Of a stretch of DNA of 9,056 bases, positions 1-5,822 are shown in pieces. Origin of the DNA: Curvibacter sp. (GTDB taxonomy: Bacteria > Pseudomonadota > Gammaproteobacteria > Burkholderiales > Burkholderiaceae_C). The stretch spans positions 1 through 9,056 of the forward strand of contig DNQP01000080.1 of assembly GCA_003500955.1 (NCBI GenBank), given 5' to 3'. The translations under genes were made by a program, and so were the position numbers. Each line of letters begins with the position of its first letter. Positions within the stretch are counted from its first letter, which is position 1. Under the pieces are notes generated by a model. The model ran no database searches, was not told the origin of the DNA, and was given only the letters and a program-made list of their open reading frames with translations.

Positions 1-132
1 CAGTACGGCAAGCCCAATGACGTCGCCGATATCCCCGTCGCGGACCTCAAGCAGGCCAAGGCCGACGGCGTGGTCGACGACGACAAGGCGGCCGTCGCCT
101 ACGCCCAGAGCCTCAAGTCTGGCAACGCCTGA
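1..132 (+). CDS. 3' end of an unidentified phage head-region protein (partial)
   Basis: The first 43 codons of the window read open in frame 1 and end at TGA 130-132. The visible C-terminus is hydrophilic and Ala/Asp/Lys-rich, containing VADIPVADLKQAKADGVVDD and ending SLKSGNA. I do not recognise a family from this tail. Its place upstream of the head-tail connector genes makes a capsid, decoration or other head protein the most likely identity, but that is only positional inference. A strong terminator follows 18 bases after the stop, as expected for the end of a highly transcribed head cluster. The start and most of the gene lie outside the window. Confidence 0.75.
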   Translation, partial: QYGKPNDVADIPVADLKQAKADGVVDDDKAAVAYAQSLKSGNA

Positions 133-150
133 TCACCCGCCTGTTTCGTG

Positions 151-185
151 AAACGCCCTCGCGCAGCCATGCCCGAGGGCGTTTT
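151..185 (+). terminator. Intrinsic terminator after the upstream head gene
   Basis: An 11-bp perfect inverted repeat pairs 151-161 (AAACGCCCTCG) with 174-184 (CGAGGGCGTTT), leaving a 12-base loop at 162-173 and a short T run at 182-185. The A run on the 5' side pairs with the T run, so the hairpin is nearly symmetric and could act in both directions. It sits between the stop at 132 and the start at 218. The T run is only four bases, so termination may be partial, letting some transcripts continue into the downstream structural genes. No convincing sigma70-type promoter is visible between 185 and 218. Confidence 0.75.
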
Positions 186-206
186 GCCAAGCACGTCACA
201 CACCCA

Positions 207-221
207 CGGAGAACCCCATGA
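207..221 (+). promoter_or_regulatory. Ribosome binding site of the fibre-like gene; leader shared with the tail tube gene
   Basis: GGAGA at 208-212 stands 5 bases before the ATG at 218. This fixes the long start that includes the signal peptide, because the internal ATG at 305 has no such site. The 15 bases CGGAGAACCCCATGA recur exactly at 4505-4519, upstream of the tail tube gene. The match extends five more bases 5' with one mismatch (201-221 against 4499-4519). Confidence 0.75.
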
Positions 222-733
222 AACGCCTCTTCAATCGCACCCTGCTGCTGCTCACCCTGGCCCTGGCCAGTCTGGTGGCGCCCCTGTCCGCCCGCGCGAC
301 GGACATGAGCGACTACCTGGAGAACAAGCTCATCGACCACGTCTTCCGTGGCCAGGCGTACACCGCGCCCAGCACGATCTACTTCGCGCTATTCACCTCC
401 AGCTGCAGCGACTCGGCCGGCGGTACCGAAGTCACGGGCGGCAGCTACGCGCGCGCATCGCTGGCGGCCAGCCTGGCCAACTGGGCCGGTACGCAGAGCG
501 CGGGCAGCACAGTGGCCAGCTCGGGCACCAGCGGAACCACCAGCAACAACGGCGTGGTCACCTTCGCCACCCCCTCGGCGGGTTGGGGCACCGTGACGCA
601 CCTTGGGATCTATGACGCGGTGAGCTCCGGCAATCTGCTGATCTGCCGCGCCCTCACGGTCAGCAAGACCATCAACAGCGGCGACACCGTCACGTTCCCC
701 GCCGCTTCCTTCACCTTCCAGATCGACAACTGA
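218..733 (+). CDS. Gp80-like putative phage tail fibre protein with an N-terminal signal peptide
   Basis: The protein has 171 residues. From residue 30 (MSDYLENKLIDHVFRGQAYT) it resembles the small phage proteins annotated as putative tail fibre or Gp80 family. These are typically Gly/Ser/Thr-rich, beta-type proteins with a conserved YLENKLIDH start, a GGSYAR motif (here about residues 74-79) and a WGTVTHLGIYD motif (about 124-134). Unusually, 29 residues precede this core and form a classic Sec signal peptide: basic K2, R3 and R7, a Leu/Ala-rich core at about 8-21, and a signal peptidase I site A25-R26-A27. The mature protein would begin TDMSDYLENK. The ATG at 218 has a strong ribosome binding site, so the extension is probably translated. 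Export to the periplasm would be odd for a cytoplasmically assembled virion component. It might instead be a host-envelope moron protein with a fibre-like fold. The family call is by motif recall, without a search. Confidence 0.72.
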   Translation: MKRLFNRTLLLLTLALASLVAPLSARATDMSDYLENKLIDHVFRGQAYTAPSTIYFALFTSSCSDSAGGTEVTGGSYARASLAASLANWAGTQSAGSTVASSGTSGTTSNNGVVTFATPSAGWGTVTHLGIYDAVSSGNLLICRALTVSKTINSGDTVTFPAASFTFQIDN

Positions 734-758
734 CCCCAGGCGCTCACCGGAGCCGGCC

Positions 759-1583
759 ATGACCATCACCACGCGCGACCAGCTCATCAGCGCCCTGGGC
801 AACAACAACAGCCGCCTGGTCTGGGACAAGGCCAGCATCGCCAACACCGTGGCGGGCCAGCTGTTCTCGCTCTGGCGCGCCACGGGCACGCCCGGCCAGG
901 GCGCCATTCCAGGTGCAGCGGCGCTGGCCACGTCGGCGTTGACTGGCGCCATGGGCTTCACCAACCAGACCGCGCCCGCCACCAGCTACTACGCCTGGCA
1001 GACCCTGGCCGCCGGCAACCCCGCCACCAGCGTCGAGGTACACGACCGCCTGGGCCATATGGGCGGCCTCTCGGGCATCGTCACAACCGCGCAGACCGTC
1101 AGCCTGGATCTGTCCACCACCGGTGGCGGCCTGCCCGCCGCTCGCCGCGGCGACGCCAACTACAGCGACGTGCAGTGGTGGCTGGAGTGGTACACCGACA
1201 CCGGCGCCACAGCCTCCAACGCCACGGTCAACGTCACGTACGACGACGGCAGCACGGGCAACCTGGCGGTCATCGCCGTCGGCGGCACCGTGCGCGCCGG
1301 CCGCATGATCCCGCTGGTGCCGGCTGTTGCGGGCCGCTTTATCCGAGGTGTCAACAACGTCACCCTCAGCGCCAGCACCGGCACGGCCGGTAGTTTCGGC
1401 GTCACGGCGACCCGCCCGCGCACGGCCGTCAACGCCAACGTGGCCAACAAGTACGAACAGTTCGACTGGGCCCAGCTCGGCCTGCCCGAGATCCCCAACG
1501 ACTCGTGCCTGATGCTGGTCATGCTCTGCAGCACCACCACCACCGGCACTGTGCGCGGGCAGGGCAAGATCGCACACGGGTAG
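759..1583 (+). CDS. Phage structural protein of unknown function, 274 residues
   Basis: ATG 759 has GGAG at 749-752 with a 6-base spacer. The start lies 25 bases after the preceding stop. The protein begins MTITTRDQLISALGNNNSRL, is rich in Gly, Ala, Thr and Val, and lacks a signal peptide or membrane segment. Residues 1-60 look mixed or helical. The region from about 75 has the alternating hydrophobic pattern of a beta-rich virion protein (SVEVHDRLGHMGGLSG at about 91-106, VTLSASTG at about 201-208). I do not recognise a named family. The position between the capsid-side gene and the connectors, together with the composition, fits a head-decoration, head-fibre or other minor virion protein. 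The next gene begins 6 bases after its stop, which suggests translational coupling. Confidence 0.7.
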   Translation: MTITTRDQLISALGNNNSRLVWDKASIANTVAGQLFSLWRATGTPGQGAIPGAAALATSALTGAMGFTNQTAPATSYYAWQTLAAGNPATSVEVHDRLGHMGGLSGIVTTAQTVSLDLSTTGGGLPAARRGDANYSDVQWWLEWYTDTGATASNATVNVTYDDGSTGNLAVIAVGGTVRAGRMIPLVPAVAGRFIRGVNNVTLSASTGTAGSFGVTATRPRTAVNANVANKYEQFDWAQLGLPEIPNDSCLMLVMLCSTTTTGTVRGQGKIAHG

Positions 1584-1589
1584 CGCGCC

Positions 1590-2618
1590 ATGACCATCCA
1601 GTTCGCGCAGACCGAGCTGCCGCCCGGCCTGCGCGGCGGCGCCGACGTCTGGGACCAGCCGCAGGCCTCCGTCGTCCTTGACGACGACTACTTCCCCACC
1701 GGGACCACCTCGCACTCCCTCGCCGCCGCCGCCACGGCCGAGGCCCTGGCGTCGGCCGCACTGCAAAAAGCCGCGCTGCTGGCCGCCGCTTCCGCCGCGC
1801 AAGCCAGCGCCACCGCCGCCCTCACGGCCGGCGCCAACCAGGCCCTGGCCGCTGCCGCCACCGCGCAGGCCAGCGCAGGTGCTGCCCTGGCACACGGTGT
1901 GCCCCTGGCAGCCGCAGCCGTGGGCGTGGCCAGCGCATCGGGCAACCTGGCGCATGGTGTTCCCCTTGCCAGCGCGGCAGCCGCCGTGGCCACGGCCGGC
2001 GCGCAGCTTGCCGTGGCCGTGAGCCTGGGTGCCGCCGCCGTAGGCCAGGCCGTGGCCAGCGCCGCGGCTACCTTGGGCAAGCCCTTGGGTGCCGCGGCTG
2101 CCGGCCAGGCCAGCGCCACGGCCGGGCTGGAAGTCAGCTCTGGCGCCAGCCTGGCGGCCGCCGCGCAGGGCAGGGCGGCCGCCACTGCCGTGCTGGCCGT
2201 CAGCGTGCCGCTGGGCGCCGCAGGGCAGGGCAGCGTCCTGGCGGGCGCCACGCTGCAGCTGCAGGTTCCCCTGGGTGCTGCTGCCCTGGCCCAGGCCAGC
2301 GCCAGTGCCGTGCTCAGCCTCACCGTCGTGCTCGATGCCGCCGCCACCGCCCGGGCCGCTGCTGGCGCAGCGCTCAGCGTCGGCAGCACCACCGTCACCC
2401 TGCTGGCCAACGGCCAGGCCATCGCGCAGGCAGTGGCCCGCCTTCAGGTCCTGCGCACCTGGGCACCGGCCGCGCCCCGGGCGCTCGTTGCCCCTCGCGT
2501 GCGCTTGAGCGATGCCGGCGAAATGCCCGCCCGGGTGGCGTCGGCCGCCGCCGTGCGCGGGCCACGGGGCTCGCTGGCGAACCGGGGTGCCCGCGTGCAG
2601 ACGCGTGCACGCCGCTGA
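1590..2618 (+). CDS. Ala-rich protein of about twelve 20-residue tandem repeats with an Arg-rich C-terminus
   Basis: The protein has 342 residues in three parts. Residues 1-43 form an acidic, Pro/Gly-containing head (ELPPGLRGGADVWDQP, LDDDY). Residues 44-287 form about twelve tandem units of 20 residues (range 19-22) with consensus LxAAAxxQASAxAxLxVxVP. Each unit looks like a short Ala-rich helix followed by a short strand ending in Val-Pro. Residues 288-342 are strongly basic, with about a dozen Arg, no Lys and two acidic residues. There is no signal peptide and no recognised domain. The start is chosen because it lies 6 bases after the previous stop and begins MTIQF; the upstream site is weak, so coupled translation is likely. 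The repeat architecture suggests an elongated or solenoid-like fibre or spacer, but this is inference. The third-position GC bias in this frame supports it over the long antisense reading frame across the same bases. Confidence 0.68.
   Translation: MTIQFAQTELPPGLRGGADVWDQPQASVVLDDDYFPTGTTSHSLAAAATAEALASAALQKAALLAAASAAQASATAALTAGANQALAAAATAQASAGAALAHGVPLAAAAVGVASASGNLAHGVPLASAAAAVATAGAQLAVAVSLGAAAVGQAVASAAATLGKPLGAAAAGQASATAGLEVSSGASLAAAAQGRAAATAVLAVSVPLGAAGQGSVLAGATLQLQVPLGAAALAQASASAVLSLTVVLDAAATARAAAGAALSVGSTTVTLLANGQAIAQAVARLQVLRTWAPAAPRALVAPRVRLSDAGEMPARVASAAAVRGPRGSLANRGARVQTRARR
1719..2450 (+). repeat. Degenerate tandem repeat, about 12 units with a 60-base period, inside the Ala-rich gene
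   Basis: Protein-level units begin at residues 44, 64, 86, 106, 126, 146, 166, 188, 208, 228, 248 and 269 of the gene at 1590. Most units are exactly 20 residues; two have 22, one 21 and the last 19. LAHGVPLA occurs at the ends of two adjacent units (about residues 120-127 and 140-147). At DNA level the units have diverged and are not near-identical. They are therefore an old, in-frame protein repeat rather than a recent expansion. Confidence 0.75.
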
Positions 2619-2641
2619 AACCTGAAACAAGGAAACCCGAC

Positions 2642-3199
2642 ATGGGCCACAAAGTCATCACCGCGCCCAACCTGGCGGCGCTCATTCCCATGGTGGAGCT
2701 GCTGCGCCACCTCAAGGACGAGTCCGCCGACGCCAACCGCCAGGCGGAGGTGCAGGCCTTCCTGGCCGCCGCCCACGCCCATGCCCAGCACCACTGTGGC
2801 AAGAGCTTCGGCAGCCAGACGCTGGAGCTGGCGCTCGACGCCTTCCCCGAGGGCGGCATCCTGCTGCCCGGGCTACCGGTGGCCAGCATCACCAGCGTCA
2901 AGTACCTCGACGAGACCGGGGCCGAGCAGACCCTCGACGGGGCAGCCTACAGCCTGGACAACTACGACAGCCAGGAGCACTGGCTGCTGCCCACCGGGGA
3001 CTGGCCGGCCACCATCGACAGCCCCAACGCCGTCAAGGTGCGCTACCAGGCGGGCGAAACCGCCCACCTGCAGCACTGGGCCTCCGTGCGCAATGCGCTG
3101 CTGCTGCATGTGGCCGCGCTGGACATGAACCGCGACAACGCCGAGCCACCGCCTGCTGTCGCCGCGCTGCTGAACACGGAGAAGGTATGGGCCATCTGA
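2642..3199 (+). CDS. Head-tail connector protein, phiE125 gp8 / gp6-like family
   Basis: This 185-residue protein matches the phage connector family related to HK97 gp6 and SPP1 gp15 (phiE125 gp8 family, normally about 180-200 residues). Such proteins form a ring beneath the portal after DNA packaging. The N-terminal part (about residues 20-58) is helical with the family pattern of a short helix bundle. It is followed by the typical LELALDAFP...ILLPGLPVASITSVKYLD segment (about 61-91), a beta domain with AYSLDN, and VKVRYQAG (about 131-138). A final helix, VRNALLLHVAAL, ends the fold. AAGGAAA near 2628-2634 serves as the ribosome binding site. Its 3' end overlaps the adaptor gene by 13 bases. 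Its place directly before the adaptor, gp10-like and DUF3168 genes is the standard connector order. Confidence 0.87.
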   Translation: MGHKVITAPNLAALIPMVELLRHLKDESADANRQAEVQAFLAAAHAHAQHHCGKSFGSQTLELALDAFPEGGILLPGLPVASITSVKYLDETGAEQTLDGAAYSLDNYDSQEHWLLPTGDWPATIDSPNAVKVRYQAGETAHLQHWASVRNALLLHVAALDMNRDNAEPPPAVAALLNTEKVWAI

Positions 3200-3528
3200 A
3201 CCTCGGCAAGATGGACCGGCAGATCCAGCTGCAGCAGCACGGCCCCACCCGCTCACCGCTCGGTGACGAGATCAAGACCTGGACCACCCTGGCCAGCGTG
3301 TGGGCCGAGGTCATTCCCATGAGCGGCCGCCAGTTCATGAACGCCACGCTGGAGCAGCCGCTCAGCAGCAAGGCGCAGCGCTTCCGCATCCGTTACCTGG
3401 CCGCCGCCCGCAACGACACCGCGCTGCGCATCGTCTACGACGGCCAGACCTACGACGTCAAGCACATCGCCGAGCTAGGCCGCCGCGAGGGCCTGGAGAT
3501 CGTCGCCGAAGTCATGGGGGCCACGTGA
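3187..3528 (+). CDS. Phage head-tail adaptor (head completion) protein
   Basis: The protein has 113 residues, the normal size for the head-tail joining family (SPP1 gp16 / HK97 gp7-like). These small beta-barrel proteins close the head beneath the connector ring. Typical elements are the N-terminal LGKMDRQIQLQQ strand, the W-x-x-L-A-S-V-W-A-E-V core (about residues 32-42), FRIRYL (about 66-71) and the conserved IVYDGQTYDVKHIAELGRRE stretch (about 82-101). It starts inside the connector gene with a 13-base overlap. Its ribosome binding site GGAGAAGG lies within the last codons of that gene, so the two are translationally coupled. Confidence 0.87.
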   Translation: MGHLNLGKMDRQIQLQQHGPTRSPLGDEIKTWTTLASVWAEVIPMSGRQFMNATLEQPLSSKAQRFRIRYLAAARNDTALRIVYDGQTYDVKHIAELGRREGLEIVAEVMGAT

Positions 3529-3586
3529 GCGCCGCCCGGCCGCCCGAAGGCGCTCGCACCGCAGTGCACAGCACGAAGGTTTCACC

Positions 3587-4066
3587 ATGAGCAACTACCG
3601 CTACGTCAACGGCGCTCAGGAGGTGCAGGCCCAGCTGCTGGCCTACCCGGCCAAGGTGGAGCAGCGTGTCGTGCGCAACGCCCTGGCCGCGGGCGCCCGC
3701 GTCGTGCGAGACGCCGCCAAGGCCGAGGCACCGGTGCGCAGCGGCAAGCTGCGCGGCAGCATCCGCGTCAGCACCAAGGCACGCAAGGGCCAGGTCACCG
3801 CTGGCGTTCGCGTGGGAAACCTCAAGACCGGCGTGTTCTACGCGCACATGGTCCTGGGCGGCACCAAGCCACACAGCATCGTGCCACGCCGAGGCAAGGG
3901 CCTGAAGGTGGGCAACGTCCCGCGCCGGCGCGCAGAGCACCCCGGCGCCCGGCCCGACGACTTCATGGGCCGCGCCAAAAGCTCCATCGGCCGCGCGCTC
4001 GACACCATAGTCGAACGGGCCCGGGCGCTCATCGACAAGCTCAACCAGGAGATCACCGCCCCATGA
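3587..4066 (+). CDS. HK97 gp10-family phage protein (tail/neck component)
   Basis: This 159-residue protein carries the pattern of the HK97 gp10 family: a helical start with an NALAAGARVVRDAAKAEAP segment (about residues 31-49), then SGKLRGSI (about 52-59). A beta portion with YAHMVLGGTKPHSI (about 85-98) follows, then the late conserved HPGARPDDFM (about 118-127), which matches the family's HPG-x-x-P-x-x-F region. The protein is basic. The family acts at the head-tail interface or tail terminus and is always found between the adaptor and tail completion genes, as here. A GAAGG site at about 3576-3580 precedes ATG 3587. The 58 bases between the adaptor stop and this start hold no other gene. 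The stop overlaps the next start in an ATGA arrangement. Confidence 0.88.
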   Translation: MSNYRYVNGAQEVQAQLLAYPAKVEQRVVRNALAAGARVVRDAAKAEAPVRSGKLRGSIRVSTKARKGQVTAGVRVGNLKTGVFYAHMVLGGTKPHSIVPRRGKGLKVGNVPRRRAEHPGARPDDFMGRAKSSIGRALDTIVERARALIDKLNQEITAP

Positions 4067-4476
4067 AGGCAGAGACCGTCATCAAGACCCGGCTGGGTGC
4101 CGTCACGGGTGTCACCAACCTGGTGGCAGACCGGGTGTATCCAGGGGCCTTGCCGCTCAACGCCACACTGCCGGCCATCGTCTTCAAGCGCATCAGCTCG
4201 CGCGACCTCAAGGGCGCGCACAGCAACCCGGGCATCAGCTACGTCACCCTGCAGGTCATCTGCGTGGGTGCCAAGGACGCCCCGCAAGACGACGTACTGG
4301 CCCTGGCCGAGCAGGTGCGCCAGGCGCTCGATCGCTACGGCAACGTCTACAACGGTCTGCTCGTGGGCGGCGTGCTGCTCTACGACATCCAGCGCGGCAG
4401 CTCTGCCGCAGATTACGACGAGGCGCTGGACGCCCACGTCATCAGCACCGACTACGTCGTCAACCACAAAGACTGA
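4063..4476 (+). CDS. DUF3168-family tail completion protein
   Basis: This 137-residue protein resembles DUF3168, the tail-terminator/tail-completion family related to SPP1 gp17 and lambda gpU. The family caps the tube and docks it to the head. Family-like features are the N-terminal helix (ETVIKTRLGAVTGVTNLV), RVYPGALPLNATLPAIVFKR (about residues 24-43, with the usual YP...P...LPAIVF pattern), SYVTLQVICVGA (about 59-70) and a helix LALAEQVRQALDRY (about 79-92). The final part has VISTDYVVNHKD, as expected of this family. ATG overlaps the previous gene's stop (ATGA 4063-4066), so translation is coupled. Confidence 0.87.
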   Translation: MKAETVIKTRLGAVTGVTNLVADRVYPGALPLNATLPAIVFKRISSRDLKGAHSNPGISYVTLQVICVGAKDAPQDDVLALAEQVRQALDRYGNVYNGLLVGGVLLYDIQRGSSAADYDEALDAHVISTDYVVNHKD

Positions 4477-4504
4477 TTCGAACCAGCTTCCACCCCATCA
4501 CCCC

Positions 4505-4519
4505 CGGAGAACCCCATGA
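4505..4519 (+). promoter_or_regulatory. Ribosome binding site of the tail tube gene; second copy of the shared leader
   Basis: GGAGA at 4506-4510 stands 5 bases from ATG 4516. The block CGGAGAACCCCATGA is identical to 207-221. The surrounding 39-base gap after the DUF3168 stop is otherwise featureless. Confidence 0.7.
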
Positions 4520-5433
4520 GCCACCTCCTCACCGCGCAGCGCGCCATCCTGGCCAAAGCCGAAGTCACCTACGGCACCGATCCCACGCCCACCGGCGCCG
4601 CCAACTACATCGAGGTCTACGAGCCCAGCATGCCGCAGTACGAGGCGGCCAAGACCGAGCGCATGCCCGTGCGGCCCACCCTGGGCCCCATCAGCACCGT
4701 GGTCGGCAACGGCCCCTACAAGCTCGACTTTTCGTGCCACCTGCAGAGCTCCGGCGCGGCCGGCACCGCCCCCGCCATGAGCCCCCTGCTCAAGGCCTGC
4801 GGCCTGGTGGAGACGGTCAACGTCGGCGTCGACGTCACCTACACCGCCGACGAAACGCCGGACGACTCCGTCACCCTGTACGACAACCTCGACGGCATGC
4901 TCCATGAAGGCAATGGCTGTCGCGGTAACCTGCAGCTGGAGTTCGCGCACGAGGCTGTGCCCATGGCCAAGTACAGCTTCACCGGCAACCGCGTCAACCC
5001 GGTGGACGTGGCGGTGCCCGCCGTCACTGTCACCCCCTGGAAAGACCCGCTGCACGTCAACAAGGCCAACACCCTGTTCACCCTGCACGGCGCCAGCCCT
5101 GTGCTGCACAAGCTCAGCCTGGATCTCGGCAACGAGGTGGTCTGGAAAGACCACGTCAACAGCGCCCAGCAGGCCCGCATCATCAACCGCAAGATCAGCG
5201 GCAGCCTCAGCATCGAGCTGCCCCTGATCGCCACCAAAGACTGGTTTGCTGCCGCCCGCAACGCCACCCTGGCCGCCATGCAGCTCGTGCACGGCACCGC
5301 CGCCGGCTACACCGTGCAGATCGACGCCACCGAGGTGCAGCTCCTCGACCCCAAGGTCGAAGACGCCGACGGCATCCAGGTCATCACCATGAATCTGCTC
5401 ATCCTGAGCGGCTTCGCCATTGCCTTCAAGTAA
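4516..5433 (+). CDS. Phage tail tube (major tail) protein
   Basis: The protein has 305 residues and is rich in beta strands, with a conserved style of start: LLTAQRAILAKAEVTYGTDP followed by TGAANYIEVYEP. This opening (aligned ILAK-x-E-x-TYGTD-x-x-P) is common in siphovirus tail tube proteins of proteobacterial phages. Tube subunits polymerise as hexameric rings around the tape measure protein. The later parts contain GPYKLDFSCHLQSSG (about residues 66-80) and a C-terminal strand region ITMNLLILSGFAIAFK. No transmembrane segment or enzymatic motif is seen. The place after the tail completion protein and before the G/GT chaperone is diagnostic. The strong ribosome binding site fits the high copy number needed. 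The exact family is not determined. Confidence 0.82.
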   Translation: MSHLLTAQRAILAKAEVTYGTDPTPTGAANYIEVYEPSMPQYEAAKTERMPVRPTLGPISTVVGNGPYKLDFSCHLQSSGAAGTAPAMSPLLKACGLVETVNVGVDVTYTADETPDDSVTLYDNLDGMLHEGNGCRGNLQLEFAHEAVPMAKYSFTGNRVNPVDVAVPAVTVTPWKDPLHVNKANTLFTLHGASPVLHKLSLDLGNEVVWKDHVNSAQQARIINRKISGSLSIELPLIATKDWFAAARNATLAAMQLVHGTAAGYTVQIDATEVQLLDPKVEDADGIQVITMNLLILSGFAIAFK

Positions 5434-5444
5434 AGCGCCGCGCC

Positions 5445-5822
5445 ATGTTCATCCTCGCCCAACAGGCCACCGTGCAGTGGCCCATCAAGTACAGCAGCCC
5501 CAAAGACGGCGGCGGCTACGAGCAGCACGAGTTCAAGGGCCGCTTCAAGCTCCCCAGCCAGCCCGAGGTCGACGAGCTCTTCACGCGCCTGAGTTCCGCC
5601 GCCCGCGGCGAGCTGGGCGCCCAAGCCGGCACGCTGGACCAGGAAATCGTCGACAAGTACTTCGAAGGCTGGCCCGACAACGAAGTGCGTGACGCGCAGG
5701 GCAACGCCATCGCCAGCAACCCCGTCAACCGAAAGGTGCTGCTGGAGCTCCCGGGCATGCGCGTGGCCGTGGTGCGTGCCTTCATGCAGACCCTCAACGG
5801 GGCGGCCGAAGCAAAAAACTAG
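5445..5822 (+). CDS. Tail assembly chaperone, short (gpG-like) form
   Basis: This is the unshifted product of 125 residues, starting MFILAQQATVQWP 11 bases after the tube gene stop and ending ...EAKN at TAG 5820-5822. Size, composition and place between tube and tape measure match the G-type tail assembly chaperones. The family keeps the tape measure soluble and recruits tube subunits. The protein has an N-terminal strand region (VQWPIKYSSP, FKGRFKLPSQPEVDEL) and a helical C-terminus (ELPGMRVAVVRAFMQTLNGA). The stop codon sits directly after a slippery heptamer, and most ribosomes should end here. The ribosome binding site is weak, so coupling to the tube gene is probable. Confidence 0.85.
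   Translation: MFILAQQATVQWPIKYSSPKDGGGYEQHEFKGRFKLPSQPEVDELFTRLSSAARGELGAQAGTLDQEIVDKYFEGWPDNEVRDAQGNAIASNPVNRKVLLELPGMRVAVVRAFMQTLNGAAEAKN

Noticed and set aside
148..615. A 155-residue + strand open frame starting in the terminator
   Set aside because: It begins inside the hairpin and overlaps the fibre-like gene in a different frame. It has no ribosome binding site and a Gln/Arg/His-rich shadow composition.
305..733. Short start of the fibre-like gene at ATG 305, without the signal peptide
   Set aside because: No Shine-Dalgarno-like sequence precedes it, whereas ATG 218 has GGAGA at ideal spacing. It remains possible as a secondary start.
1719..2450. The 60-base periodic region as a CRISPR array or DNA satellite
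   Set aside because: Units are not near-identical at DNA level, there are no unique spacers, and the period is in frame with a protein repeat.
744..2630. A 628-residue open frame on the minus strand
   Set aside because: It runs antisense to three plausible + strand genes, its composition is the Gly/Ala/Arg/His mix typical of GC-rich shadow frames, and it has no credible ribosome binding site or domain.
5820..5822. The stop at the end of the chaperone gene as a sequencing error or broken gene
   Set aside because: The stop sits exactly after a phased slippery heptamer with a downstream hairpin, in a gene position where frameshifting is the rule.
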